Of a stretch of 64,000 bases of DNA, positions 26,656-37,398 are shown piece after piece. The stretch covers positions 124,001-188,000 of the forward strand of contig JBAMDO010000570.1 in NCBI GenBank assembly GCA_037074765.1, in the 5' to 3' direction. Positions within the stretch are counted from its first letter, which is position 1; each line of letters begins with the position of its first letter. The position numbers were made by a program, and so were the translations under genes. This DNA comes from Mansonella perstans. Its lineage: Eukaryota; Nematoda; Chromadorea; Rhabditida; Onchocercidae. Below the pieces are notes generated by a model. That model was not told the origin of the DNA. It did no database searches and was given only the letters and a program-made list of their open reading frames with translations.

Positions 26656-27499
26656 AAAGCGTGTTTTTCCCGCAAAGCCTACAACCGGAGCGCATTCTGA
26701 TAGCTCCAATATCATAAATCGGATTTCTGGATTTACATTTAAACTGCATGTATACAAACGAATGCATGCAAATAAAACTGCGTACATGCGTGAATTGACA
26801 TATTTATTTATGCATATTTGTTTGTGTTTCGATTGCGATTTTTATAGCATTTAAAATTATTACGATTTTTATAATGTTTATAAAATTATTCAATCATTAG
26901 TAATTGATGGGAAAAGCAACTGATATAAGATGATCACTTCATAGTGCTGCTGCATAGGTGAAGAGGAAGGTTAAACTGCTGTTTACAGTGTAATTGAATT
27001 TTAAACTAAGATCATCAAGTAATTCTAAAGTGAGATCAATTTATGTTTTAATATATTAATTTTAACAATCTAATTTTCCCATTAATATATGCATTCAATA
27101 AAACTGAGAGTTAGCTACATTTACAATGAGAATAAAATTGAGTGAGATTGGAGTGATTTTTAGAATGATAATTATTGGATGGGAAAGTAACAATAGATTA
27201 TTTTAATTCAAAACAATTTTTGTTGCTTAAGGAAAAAATTTTTAATTTAAAATTCAAATTTAAAAACTTAATTTAAAAAACATGAAGAAATTTAAAATAG
27301 ATGGAATCATTTCGATTTTTTAATGATTTTTTTTTCGAAATACCTATGAAAATATTACAATTATAATTAGGTAGCATAATTGATCTTGTCATTTTAAAGA
27401 AATGAAATAACTTACACAATTAAATGGTCGTTTAGCGACAACGGTACTAATGACAAAAGCACCCAAAAGAAACACCGATAGAACTGAATGACATCGCAT
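22266..27499 (-). CDS. Secreted protein of unknown function (nematode orphan)
   Basis: Exons, in transcription order: 27499-27416, 26292-26174, 25301-25108, 24825-24647, 24324-24114, 23632-23535, 22985-22881, 22484-22266; 402 residues, in frame throughout. The start chosen (MRCHSVLSVFLLG) gives a clean N-terminal signal peptide of about 22 residues; an upstream in-frame ATG at 27550 would add 17 basic residues ahead of the hydrophobic core. The mature part is rich in His, Tyr, Phe and Gly, with motifs such as FSHGGGDFLPKYPFWFDRKK, HYTEMIYVFGHAGHYVPQSH, MPYHAHFGPGGFY and HFAGFFSGAVTAEIKTEF. No transmembrane segment after the signal, few cysteines. I recognise no family; clustered His/Tyr might suggest metal or cofactor binding, but that is speculation. 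Least certain joins: the donor near 25107 (GTTTGT) and the tandem acceptor at 24822/24825. A possible 38-nt exon at 24421 is not needed for frame. Confidence 0.72.
24941..25107. repeat. A-rich minisatellite in intron
   Basis: Degenerate tandem array with a roughly 20-bp unit like AATAGTAAACAAAAACAAAA, about eight copies, immediately after the donor of the 25301-25108 exon on the minus strand. In that orientation it is a T/G-rich stretch. No coding meaning. Confidence 0.8.
26623..26652. repeat. (TC)n microsatellite
   Basis: Uninterrupted CT dinucleotide run of about 15 units in the first intron of the secreted-protein gene. Similar shorter simple repeats: (TA)n at 22660-22679 and (TA)n(TG)n at 14727-14765. 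Confidence 0.9.
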
Positions 27500-27776
27500 G
27501 ATGAGTGTAACAATGAATGTTTTGGTAACTGGTGAAGCTTTTCTTTTCATGAATTTAATATGTAAATTTCTTAATAAATTCAATATGCAAATTTTTAAAC
27601 GAATTTAATATGCAAATTTAAAAGGTAAATGAGTTAAAAACATAGTGATTGTAACTGTGTAACTTAATGACAATTAAATTTGCATGATGAATAGTGATCA
27701 ACAAAAATACAATTAATCACTAGAAAATTTCAAATATTACAAATGATTGTATGCTATTTCGTTTGCGGCCACCGTT
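27485..27776. repeat. Direct duplication copy A1 (5' end of secreted-protein gene)
   Basis: Aligns with 28900-29142 in direct orientation, with obvious shared blocks such as GTAACAATGAATRTTTTGGTAA and TTTTCAAATATTACAAATGATTG. A1 covers the initiator ATG (27499), the first few codons and about 280 bp upstream. A1 is longer because a ~25-bp motif (ATTTAATATGYAAATTT) is repeated three times at 27549-27620. Confidence 0.8.
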
Positions 27777-27850
27777 AAATTTTCCTGTTGTATAATTAAT
27801 TGATTGTTTACACATGTACTGTATCCTGTATCTATTATATCGTTCGTTTA

Positions 27851-28660
27851 CTGTATCCTGCATTGTATCGTCAGTCAATTCTAGCTAATTATTAGTGATG
27901 AAAAAAATCAATATTTTTTTGAACCTACTGGAAATGGATTATGTTTGAAATGGACAGAATTTTCTCTTCCTCCTTTTATTATTTATAAATTTTTATTTTA
28001 TTTGTGAAAGTTGTGAATTTCATGGCTTTTCACCTCGAAAAATATGAAAAATATTAAATTATTGTCCGTGTTTGTTGTTTGTTTCTTTTTTTTTTATTTT
28101 TGTTGTGCAAAATGTTTCTGTTTGTACATTGTTGAGGAAACCTTTTTTCCTTTGTTTAAATGAAAGAAAAATGAATAAATTGTATCATTGAAATCATTTG
28201 AAAATTTTTATTTTCAATTAGTTTTCCTTTTTTTTGTTGTTATTGGTTACTTACTTGCATATTTCCCGTCCAATTATGTTTTATATACATTAAAGGAAAT
28301 AAATCTGAGGAATAATATTTTTATTCATGCTAGAATTAGCAATGCATTGAAATGTGTTGGATGATTATAAAAATTACGAAAGTTCTTTAATTAGCCAAAG
28401 ATAATTGTTTTGTAAGTTTTGCCCGGGAGATTTCTCATAAATGGATCGTGAGCTTTTCCACATCTCTTTATTTAATGGACTATTTTTCTTTCAAGTTTTA
28501 TGATTAGATATTTGATCCGGAAAAGAAATTCTAGAGCTGAAAAATTTTCCCCGTTAATCCATTAGATCTATCATTGTTTGCTTTATAACTGCATTTATAC
28601 CAACTGATTTTTTGAACCAATCGATTTCTTAGATTAATCCTTGAATATATAAATATTGAG
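27851..28660 (+). repeat. Dispersed repeat, copy R2
   Basis: Second copy of the element at 14832-15740, same orientation, about 13 kb away. Alignment runs from the CTAGCTAATTATTAGTGATG region to the segment ending ATCCTTGAATATATAAATAT. It lacks about 60 bases near its start relative to R1. Two genes lie between the copies. Confidence 0.8.
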
Positions 28661-28899
28661 ATTCTAACATCAGTTCATTCAGTTCAATCAGTTTGCACTT
28701 AGTTTGTACCAGTTCAATAGTCGATTTCACTCTCCTGCTCCTATTAATCTTTCAACTCCAACAATTTCCTGCCTTTTCACTAATAAGAAACTCATCTGTT
28801 ACTGTATTTTTATTCACTGTATTCCCTAACAATACCATTACTGTAATCAATAAACTTTTACTAACAAAAAGAAATGAATATCACATGACGAATATAAGA

Positions 28900-29142
28900 A
28901 AGAATAACATCGTATGACAAATGTAACAATGAATATTTTGGTAATTAATGAAGCTTTTATTGACAAAAATTTAATATGTAAATTTGAAAGATAAATGAGT
29001 TAAAGACATAATGATTTTAATTGTGCAAATTAATGACAATGAAGTTTACATGATGAGCGGTGATTATCAAAAATATAATTGTATTAGTGGAAATTTTCAA
29101 ATATTACAAATGATTGCATTTATTTCATTTGTGGGCCTCGTT
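28900..29142. repeat. Direct duplication copy A2
   Basis: Counterpart of 27485-27776. Where A1 has the start codon of the secreted protein (minus strand ATGCGATGT), A2 reads ATACGATGT, so the initiator is lost. A2 now lies about 300 bp upstream of the AAR2 start codon. Confidence 0.8.
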
Positions 29143-29434
29143 AATTACAGATGCTTATGGTTTTTTAAGTTGGAGTTGATGCTTAGAAATGCAAATTTGA
29201 TTGTAGAGCGGGGGAATTTTTATTATTGGTTTCATTAATTTGATAATTGCTTTATGATTATTTATCTGCAAAAATGATTATAATACTTTGCTTACAAAGT
29301 TAGTTACATAGTTGCAAAGAATTTTTACAATAAAGTGAAATGGTATTCAGAGTAAAACTTTTTTTAGGGCTAATTTTATGTGTCATTATTTTGCAGATTC
29401 TATTTTTTTATTCTCAGAATAAGCTTTAATTTCC

Positions 29435-32400
29435 ATGACAAACAACAACAATAAAGCAGACGTAATATCTATTGCAGCATCAATGTGTACGACATCTGCC
29501 TCAGATATGCCACCGAATCTTGTCAAACATCTCTACGAAAATGGTGCATTCATTGTAAGTATTGTTTTGATTGAAATTCACTATTAACAGATTATGTATC
29601 TTCACAGAAAGCATTAAGTGTTGATTTATCGTAAGAATAAGCGATAAAAATTTACCTAATGCTTGTTTATTTCCTTCTCTGAATGAACCTTATAGGTGTT
29701 TGAAAACAAGTTTTAATGTCTTACTTAATTCAGAACAGGATTGTTGATGCTGAATTTTAAATGAAAAGACTTATTCTGTTACTTTAATTGATCCCAGTCA
29801 TTATCATTAACACGTATATTCATGCTACAATAATTTTTGTAAGTCTTGTTCCTATCATGAAAATGGATTTGAACACGGGGAATTTGCAGATTTTTCTCGA
29901 TGTACCTGAAACAACAGAATTCGGCATCGATTATAAGTCATGGCATGTGGGGCCAAAATTCCTTGGTTTAAAGATGATTCCGCCAGGCGTTCATTTCATT
30001 TTCTTTAGTGTCAAGACGGCACCGCGTATTGGGTTTTTTCATCATTTTAAAGAAAAAGAAGTTTTGCTACGTAAATGGGATCCAATACGTGAAGATATGA
30101 TAATTGAGCCATGTTCTGTCAACGAGGTAATTGTGGATTTAAGAATTTGTTAACTGTAGTATTTCTCAAATTTTATAGTAGCATTTATAACTATGTTTCT
30201 CCTGATATTATGCAATTGTTTGCTTTAAATAACTGTAAGGTTCTCAGTATGAATATCTGATACTTGGGTAATAATTAGCAACGAGTTCCTCGGCTGTTGA
30301 TTTTTTTTTTGTAAAAATGGCGAAACAACGTTTGTGTAAGTCAAAAAAATTTTTAATTCTTAAAGCTTATTTTAATTATACGCAGTTATCTTTTACAAAC
30401 TATGAGATATATTTTGAGTGAAGTCAAAATAATTTGAAAATTCCCTGTGTCATTTTTTTCTTTGTTGTTTTCTTGTATCTGAATACATTACTGTGATGAA
30501 CACGGCTAACTGATGTATTAGTCTCAATCAGATTTAAATTTTGCATTTTAGATAGATAGGGTGCGTGCAAATTTGAAATCAATGGATGATGGTTTAGCAC
30601 CGTATCCTTTTGAAACATACCGAAGTTGGTTTTCCCTTAGCAATCATATTACAGGTTTGTGGCTTACTTATATACCAAAATCGTTGTTGTTTGTATTATA
30701 ATGCATTTCATATTTCCTGGTTTTTCATATCTTATAATGGGCTTTATATTATCTTGTTTCTGTATTTTCTGAATCATTATCCAAGTATCGTTCATTTGAT
30801 GTGTTTCAGCATACCTTAATTTTACAGAAAAAACTGTGGAAAGATTACGACCAGAGAATCAATACAGTCGTATAACAGGACAGGCAGAACTGGTTACGTT
30901 AGAAACCGAAATGATGGAAAAAGAGGACGTTAGTTCATTTTTTTTAAATGATTTTTCTATGTAATTGCATGTTTAGTCATTTCTACGAAACTTTTCTCAT
31001 TATTCCTCGGAATTTTGTTTAACTTTCTAATGTTTTGTTCGTACTTCTAATTAATCAAAATTGATTAATTAATTATTTCGGGGATATACTTTTCTATAAA
31101 AGATGTGCATAATGGAGATGTAGTTTACTAGTTTATCAATGCTATCCAATGTTTGTTTGCTCTCATCAAATGAACTCTATTGATATAATTGTTGCGATTT
31201 GTCTTATCTTGGTATAGTTAATCAATATCACCAGCAGTTTTAAATCCAAAAAAAAGGCAATGTAGTTTTAGGATACTTTACTTTGTATTTAAATAAATTA
31301 TTTTGACTATATATTGGACGCTATGTAAAAGTAGCCACTATTAAAAAACTGCGCTTTTAGTGGCCAGTTAATGTCGCATTTTGTAGGTTCATGGACATCC
31401 GTCTTCTTGTGTTGATCGTGATCATCCAACCAGGATACGATTTGTTGATGAAGATGGTCTTCCAATTATGAGGATTAGGGAGGGTTTTCAAATACGTTTC
31501 ACTGAATTGCTTGTAAATTCCGCGGTAGGTGCAACTTTTCGTTATTGTCAATTATATCATTTTCTTTTCTTCCTTATTCTAATGTTATTTGTAGAAATAG
31601 GAACATTTGCTTTTACTTGAATTTGCCTAACTTTTACTAAATTTTATTTAGCGCGATTTTACATTTGATTATTGATAGCATAGATTCGTCCTGCTTGTAG
31701 TAACGATTTTTTCCATTTGGATTTAGTTTTTCGAAAAGATTTTATGAAACTCATATGAAGGAGTTACAAAAAAATGATATAATTTAAGATAGTTCGAGAT
31801 TATTCCGAAATTCAAGAAAAGGCTTCATTCAAATTAATAAGAGGTTTCGTACTGTAAAAAACTTTTTTTTAGGCTGTTTCAACTAACTCCGAGAATTCGT
31901 TGGATCGAAGTTGGCAGTTACACAAAATTCTTGCAGATCTTAATGGAGGATGGTCTGAATTTCTCGGAGAGTTGCAATTTGCATTTGTGTGTTTCCTAAT
32001 GGGACAGGTAACAGTTTGTCTACGCAACATCAAAATAATTGCTTTTATTTTGGAATATTTCAAGACTGGATATTCATGACACATTGATTGTAGGTTTATG
32101 AAGGTTTTGAACAATGGAAACGATTGATTCATTTGTTGTGCAGCTGTACAAAGGAACTCATAGATGGTAAGGAAATGTATATGGCGTTAATACCGGTACT
32201 TCATTTCCAATTAAGAGAATGTCCCGAAGACTTCTTCGTCGATATTGTTTCACGTGATAATTTTCTAACAACTACACTTTCGCGACTCTTCGGAAACATA
32301 AATGGTAAGTAAGTAACACTTAAAATTCACTATTCGTGCCTGGCTTGAAGACTTAAGTGCTTCTGCGAAATTCGACTGGGCTTTTATTTGCAAAGAAGGC

Positions 32401-32667
32401 AATAAGGCTAGCAAGTATCTAACGATAACAAAATACAGTAGCTTTAAAATCAGTTCTAAATGAGCGCTGACAACTTTTTGTTTTTACAGTTTGCTGGAGG
32501 CTAACTTATTTGTATTTATGGATGTTCTAAAGATCATTTAAAACCTTTATTCAAATTTTTTTACAGACTGTGAGTTGGCGGATGCTGCATTAAAGGAAAG
32601 GGCTAAAAAATTCAAAAATTTCTTAACAAAACGGTTTAAGTGGAATTTTGATATGCAGGAGGAATAA
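29435..32667 (+). CDS. AAR2: AAR2 splicing factor homolog (U5 snRNP assembly)
   Basis: Exons: 29435-29554, 29890-30126, 30552-30654, 30828-30928, 31387-31524, 31873-32007, 32094-32304, 32567-32667; 381 residues (human AAR2 384). AAR2 chaperones Prp8 in the cytoplasm during U5 snRNP maturation and holds it off Brr2 until nuclear remodelling. Sequence support: N-terminal beta domain with VPETTEFGIDYKSWHVGPKF and GLKMIPPGVHFIFFSVK, a conserved GFFHHFKEKEVLLRKWDP segment, APYPFETYRSWFSLSNHI, and the C-terminal helical domain ending in the FGELQ-type helix (FLGELQFAFVCFLMGQVYEG) and AALKERAKKFKNFLTKRFKW. The ATG follows a TTCTCAG acceptor by 17 nt with no upstream coding exon, consistent with spliced-leader addition. 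An AATAAA about 510 bp after the stop (33179) is a possible poly(A) signal. Confidence 0.96.
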
Positions 32668-33455
32668 GACCATTCTTCGATAAACTCAGGTTTTTTACAT
32701 GTCCAGTCAGTTTTTCAGTATATTCCGATTGATTTTTTTGTTTTCTGTTTCAAAGAATTGAAACAAATACTGCTATAAATTCTTTATTACTGAAATGCTG
32801 AATATGGTTCGTATTGTCTTTGAAATTATGAAAATTATAGTCGACCAAATACATAGGCAGTTGTATTTGTGATGAATTTATTTAACAATATAATTATGAA
32901 TAATGCATCAGTTAAATGGATTATTTCTATCTTAGATTTTTCCTTAATTTTTTTATGTTTTGCTGTCAACTTTCTCGTTAAAATTACTTCGCCTGTAAAG
33001 TCACATGTATTTTAGGATAACGTAGGCTTTTCCTTGAATAACGATATTGTAATTTGGATACTAGATCGTTTATGATTTATGAACATACGGATGGAATCTG
33101 TGAATCCTGCTACATCACTCTCGAATCAAAGGCTAATATTGTTGACATATTTATGTGAAATATAATTACATTTTGTTAAATAAAATGACACAAGTTTACA
33201 AAACAATGTCAGTTGGGCAGTATCCAGATGAGGTGTAATGAAATAGGTGTTTGGAGAAGAGGACGTACCAAGTAATATTGGGAATTGTAGCTTAGGTCTA
33301 AGACTGGTTTTCAGTCTAATTAATTGGATTGATTAGACTTGCAACTAGACTGCAGTGGCTTTGGATATTCAAGGTATCATTTCGCAAAGAGACCTGAGGA
33401 TAAGTAAGAATTTTTGGTAAATAAGTTTAAATCGACGATTACAATTTCATCACCG
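32668..33455. other. Convergent gap between AAR2 and the membrane-protein gene
   Basis: About 790 bp of shared 3' flanks. The only signal seen is AATAAA at 33179 on the plus strand. A 28-codon ORF near 33082 lacks other support. Confidence 0.5.
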
Positions 33456-36400
33456 TTAGGTTTGTGTTTGTTCGGTTGGTAACTTTTCATTGCTGGAATA
33501 ACTACGAAATTTTGAATGTTGACCTGTTTCACTTGATGTTCTATATCTCTCTGTAGGAGATAATTTCCACATTCGTTCTATCGAACCTCTTCTGTTATGT
33601 GATTTTGACGGCGTCTTTCTCTGGGAAAATGAGAATTTAGCTTTTTAAATTTCAATCATGGCTTGGATTTCAACAAGAGAATGAGGTATATCTTTAAATA
33701 GTACTGATGTAACTTACAGAAGTCATCGGATTCTTTCTAAATTTCGGTAGATTTCTTGATAGAAGTGCCAGAAATTAAAAATTGTAGATCAAACATTTTA
33801 TAAGATAGATCATAAAGGAATGTATCTTTACTTGTTTAGCGCTCTTTGTACCAACACCTGTATCCTTCGTGCTAGCTCGTGAATGCTGGACAAAAGGATT
33901 CACTAGTGTTGATAATTTTTCGGATGCCATAGTACTCATTGTACGCAATGTTGAATACAAAAACATTTAATGGTATTGTTAATATCAAAAGTTTGTTAAA
34001 GATTTTGAATATTTTCAAACTTTATTTAACTTAAATCACTTTTTATTCATTTTAAAAAAGACTTGGAGAAATCTTCAAACAGTTAATTAAAATTTTAATT
34101 GAAATCTTATTGCTCATAATAATGTATTGAGAAGAAACGACTGTTATCTAAAAAAATTATTTAAAAATAATAATGGAAAGTATCAGTAACTACTTACAGG
34201 TGTTGCAAGAATTGGTGTCATAGGTGAGTGTTTCGCTTTCGTCTGAGGCGTCTTTTCAAACGTTCTTTAAAACAAATTCCATTGATTAGCAGCGCAAAGC
34301 AAATTTTATATTGTGCTAAATATTTATCACTTTCCCTCTGGTGACCTAATTACCTTCAAAATCTAATTAATCTAATTACCCTTAAAAGTTACAAGAAAAA
34401 AAAAAAATTTTCCGCTTACTTTGCTATTTTCTATTTTCCCTACTGTTTTCCCCTCACTTAAAAATTAATGTTATCTTTTTGTCAGGGTAAACTCAATTTA
34501 ATTCACGCTTTTGTTAATTAATTTTTAACTTAAAAATATTGAAAAATTTTATTATACTATGTAAAGTAATGTTAGAGAAGAAAACGAAGATGTACTTATA
34601 GTTGAGAGTCAAATTTTAGATGCAGATGAAACAGTAAGAAGTAATGTGTTGGAAGCTATCAAAAACAGCAAAAATTTTCAGGAAACTACAGAGAGACTGG
34701 AAAAAGAAAAACCAATCTGGTATCTTAATCTGACACCCTAATCTGGTATCTTAATAATAGTTACTGTAAATTTTATGAGAAAAGTTTCAAAATTTATAAG
34801 ATTTGAATCACCTTGAAATAGACTGTGTTGATGATTCATCATACAGTTTATTTCTGCTGTGTGGCATTACTGGTGTTGGTATTGCTGACATCTTCATCTC
34901 TTCTAATTTCATATCAATTTCAATCTGAATAATGATGCTAAATATTAAAGTTAATTTAGTTGACATTGAAAAATATTATCATATAACAATCAAGAAAACA
35001 AATTATTGATTTTTTTCTTTCCCTACTTTTAAAATATTTTTTTTTGCCTAACTTTTCGAAGAGATTAACATTTACCATATAAGCAAGAATTGTAATAGGT
35101 GTCATTGGTCCTTGTGCAGTGATACGAAGCTTTTGTTGTGCTCTAATGTCACCGCAACTTTTTTCTAGCAAATTTTCCAAACCACTTACTTTCCAAATTT
35201 TATTACGAAACACTCCATATACTAACCATCTATGCTCTGTTGCCTGTAATTTGCTTTTCAAATAATTTCAAAAAATTATTATTTGTTAAATAATAAGAAA
35301 AGAATTTTTTGAAATTAAATAATTTTCTTTTTCTTTTCAAAAATGAAATTTATACAGTTTTAAAGTAAAAAAAATAAACAAATAAATGTCCATAAAATTC
35401 GTTTTCCATAAAAATAACTTTTTAAAACGCTTGAATTAATTGCAAATCTTACAGCTAAAAAAAATTCAGATTTTTAAATTTCAAATTTAATCCAAAAAAA
35501 ATGACAAAATAAAGAAACCTCTTCTAAAATTTCGCGCATTTTACAGACCAAAAAATCACACAACCGATCTTGAGCATCATTGGTAAGTTTAAATTTAATA
35601 TGTTGAAATTCTTCAATTTCTTCCAAAGCTTTCTATAAATAAATAGCTTAGCTAAAACTTTTGTTTTTGCCTATTGTTATGTTAGCTTAGAAGTATTAAT
35701 TGGAACTTGTATAATTTATTAAGATCTCTATAGGGAATTTAGATAAGTTTCCTTTTTAAACAAATTTAACTTTGGCGCGTTTTACTTTTTCATTAACAAT
35801 GAAGAAGATTGGAAAAAGGATGCAATAAATATTTAATGAATTTTTCAAATTGTGCAAGTTTTTATTCGATCAAATACGTAAAATTTTTTTCGTAATACGC
35901 AAATACCTGAAGTACGGTAATAAATTCAAATCCACGTGATGTCCAATCAATTTCCAACATAAAACGTATCATTTTTGAATCCATTATCTCTTTTGTTGGT
36001 GAATCAGTTTGTTCACTGCAAGAATGAACAAAATAAAAAAAAATTTTTTTTTATTAATTTAATTGAATGGAAAATGCACTAACGGAAGTACTTTTTTTCG
36101 TCGTACCATAACTTTAACACCACTGCCACTTGGTGCAGTTACATCAATTTCCGCCATTGGATCTGTTGATTGTACAATATGAAGCTTGAAAAAATATTCA
36201 ATTTCAAATTATATAATCTTTCTCCAAAAAAAAAAATTTACAAATTAATGAGTTGTTTTAAATTATGAAAAGTAATGCGTAGAAACATTTATCTAACCAT
36301 TTAAATAATTAATGATCATTTCCAAATTTTTATTTTGATATCTTGCCAATTATTAACCATGAGCAATCATTTTCATTAATTAAATAATTAAGAGAAAATT

Positions 36401-37398
36401 GCTAATGAAAAAGAAAAATTATTTCCTGATAAATGCAAACAATCTTGGCTTATTTGTCGTTAATATTACAAAAGCTTCAAAATTCATAGAAGCTTTTGGA
36501 TCTTTCATAAATTGTTACTGAATTCTTAATTAATGACCTTAATTAATTAATGATCCCTTGATTCTTTCCTATTTACTCAGTAGTTGAATTGTCATTATTT
36601 CTTAAATACAGATTTTTTTTTTAACATTCTTCTTTTGTTGCAAAAATTTTTTCAACTATTTTTCAACCATTTCATATTTACTAAATAAAATTTTCAAAAA
36701 TTAATTCTTTACTTCTTCATTATTTTTACCCATAATTGCTCCTTCGTGTTCCATTTTTTCCTCTTCCGGAATATCTTCGAAATCTTCACGTCCATAAAAA
36801 GTCTACAATAATAGCACATAGCAATAAATAATAATTAATTCAATTCGATGATTGAAATTACAATGATTTATTTAAGCGTAATAGAAAATATTAATGGATT
36901 ATTCGATTAATTGAAGTTCGAAATTTAGTTTAAATCTAGAACATATAAATTAAAATTTTCTTACAGCACTCCCTCTCTCTTTTCCTCTCTCTCCCTGTCT
37001 CTCATTCTTGATCAATACAATTCAAATTATAATCAAATTATAAATTCAATCAAATCTTTGTATGGTTAGATTTATATTTGCAATTTCATTAATTCTAAAA
37101 GTAAGCGAACTATTTAGTGAAGCAAATTGAATTCTCCTTATTTTTTTTCCTTGCCTAATTAATTAAATACATAATTAATTTGCTAGATTTCAAATTTCAC
37201 AAAAATTTTATTTCATTTTTTTAAAATTAAAGTTTTGTTCGTTCTGATAGAACTTCAATTAAAAACCTTTTTTCGCTGTATCTCACGGGCAATATAAGCG
37301 ATAATAACAATGATGAATTCTGTTAAAGCTATCAAGAAAGCAATTAATTTAGGTGTGTACGATGGAAGACTGTCAACTACATAATGACAATCTCCCAT
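33456..37398 (-). CDS. Single-pass membrane protein of unknown function (orphan)
   Basis: Exons, in order: 37398-37267, 36802-36713, 36184-36084, 36015-35907, 35632-35519, 35243-35076, 34924-34812, 34264-34198, 33620-33456; 352 residues. N-terminal 18 residues, then one hydrophobic helix (~19-37, LIAFLIALTEFIIVIIAYIA) followed by a basic stop-transfer (REIQRKK). The rest is probably cytosolic: an acidic linker, a mixed alpha/beta-looking region containing MIRFMLEIDWTSRGFEFITV, a helix (ALEEIEEFQHIKFKLTNDAQ) and WLVYGVFRNKIWKVSGLENL, then a Ser/Thr-Pro-rich basic tail (TPVMP, KTPQTKAKHSPMTP, KSHNRRGSIERMWKLSPTER) likely to be phosphorylated. I recognise no family. Exon 8 joins the last exon in phase 0; the coding-like segment 33832-33966 between them does not splice in phase from exon 8. 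If exon 8 is not spliced, translation would end at 34183. Confidence 0.65.
33832..33966 (-). other. Unplaced exon: alternative first exon of the membrane-protein gene?
   Basis: Open and coding-like (includes MASEKLSTLVNPFVQHSRAS and TKDTGVGTKSAKQ), with a good donor CAA/GTAAAG that joins the last exon (33620-33456) in phase 0. Its only upstream AG (33935-33936) gives phase 2, incompatible with the phase-0 end of exon 8. It has its own ATGs (33966, 33939, 33930). Best explained as the first exon of a shorter isoform sharing the basic C-terminus, or as a separate ~100-residue protein. Confidence 0.45.
34565..34741 (+). pseudogene. Coding-like fragment antisense in an intron
   Basis: A 58-codon open stretch on the plus strand inside the 34811-34265 intron of the minus-strand membrane-protein gene, ending in TAA. 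The translation is charged and protein-like (EENEDVLIVESQILDADETV, then a KNSKNFQETTERLEKEKP-type helix). It has no initiator ATG in frame and a TAA just before. Adjacent is a 16-bp direct repeat AATCTGGTATCTTAAT (34713 and 34740). Source gene not recognised; likely an inserted relic. Confidence 0.4.

Larger units (their letters stand above)
27500..29434. other. Divergent intergenic region between secreted-protein gene and AAR2
   Basis: About 1.9 kb, arranged A1 duplication, short spacer, repeat R2 (27851-28660), spacer 28661-28899, A2 duplication, then AAR2 upstream DNA. The 28640-28860 part has a TATA-like ATATAAATA near 28648 and an AATAAA at 28849, resembling a tiny transcription unit or LTR-like piece, but has no long ORF. 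Both promoters should lie here. Confidence 0.6.

Noticed and set aside
14832..28660. R1 and R2 as the two LTRs of one retrotransposon
   Set aside because: They are 12-13 kb apart with PYROXD1, a tRNA and the secreted-protein gene between them and no polymerase or gag-like coding; divergence is too high for one insertion's LTRs.
27485..29142. A1/A2 direct repeats as LTRs of a small element
   Set aside because: A1 contains the start codon of a multi-exon gene, so duplication of genic DNA is simpler than an element with LTRs.
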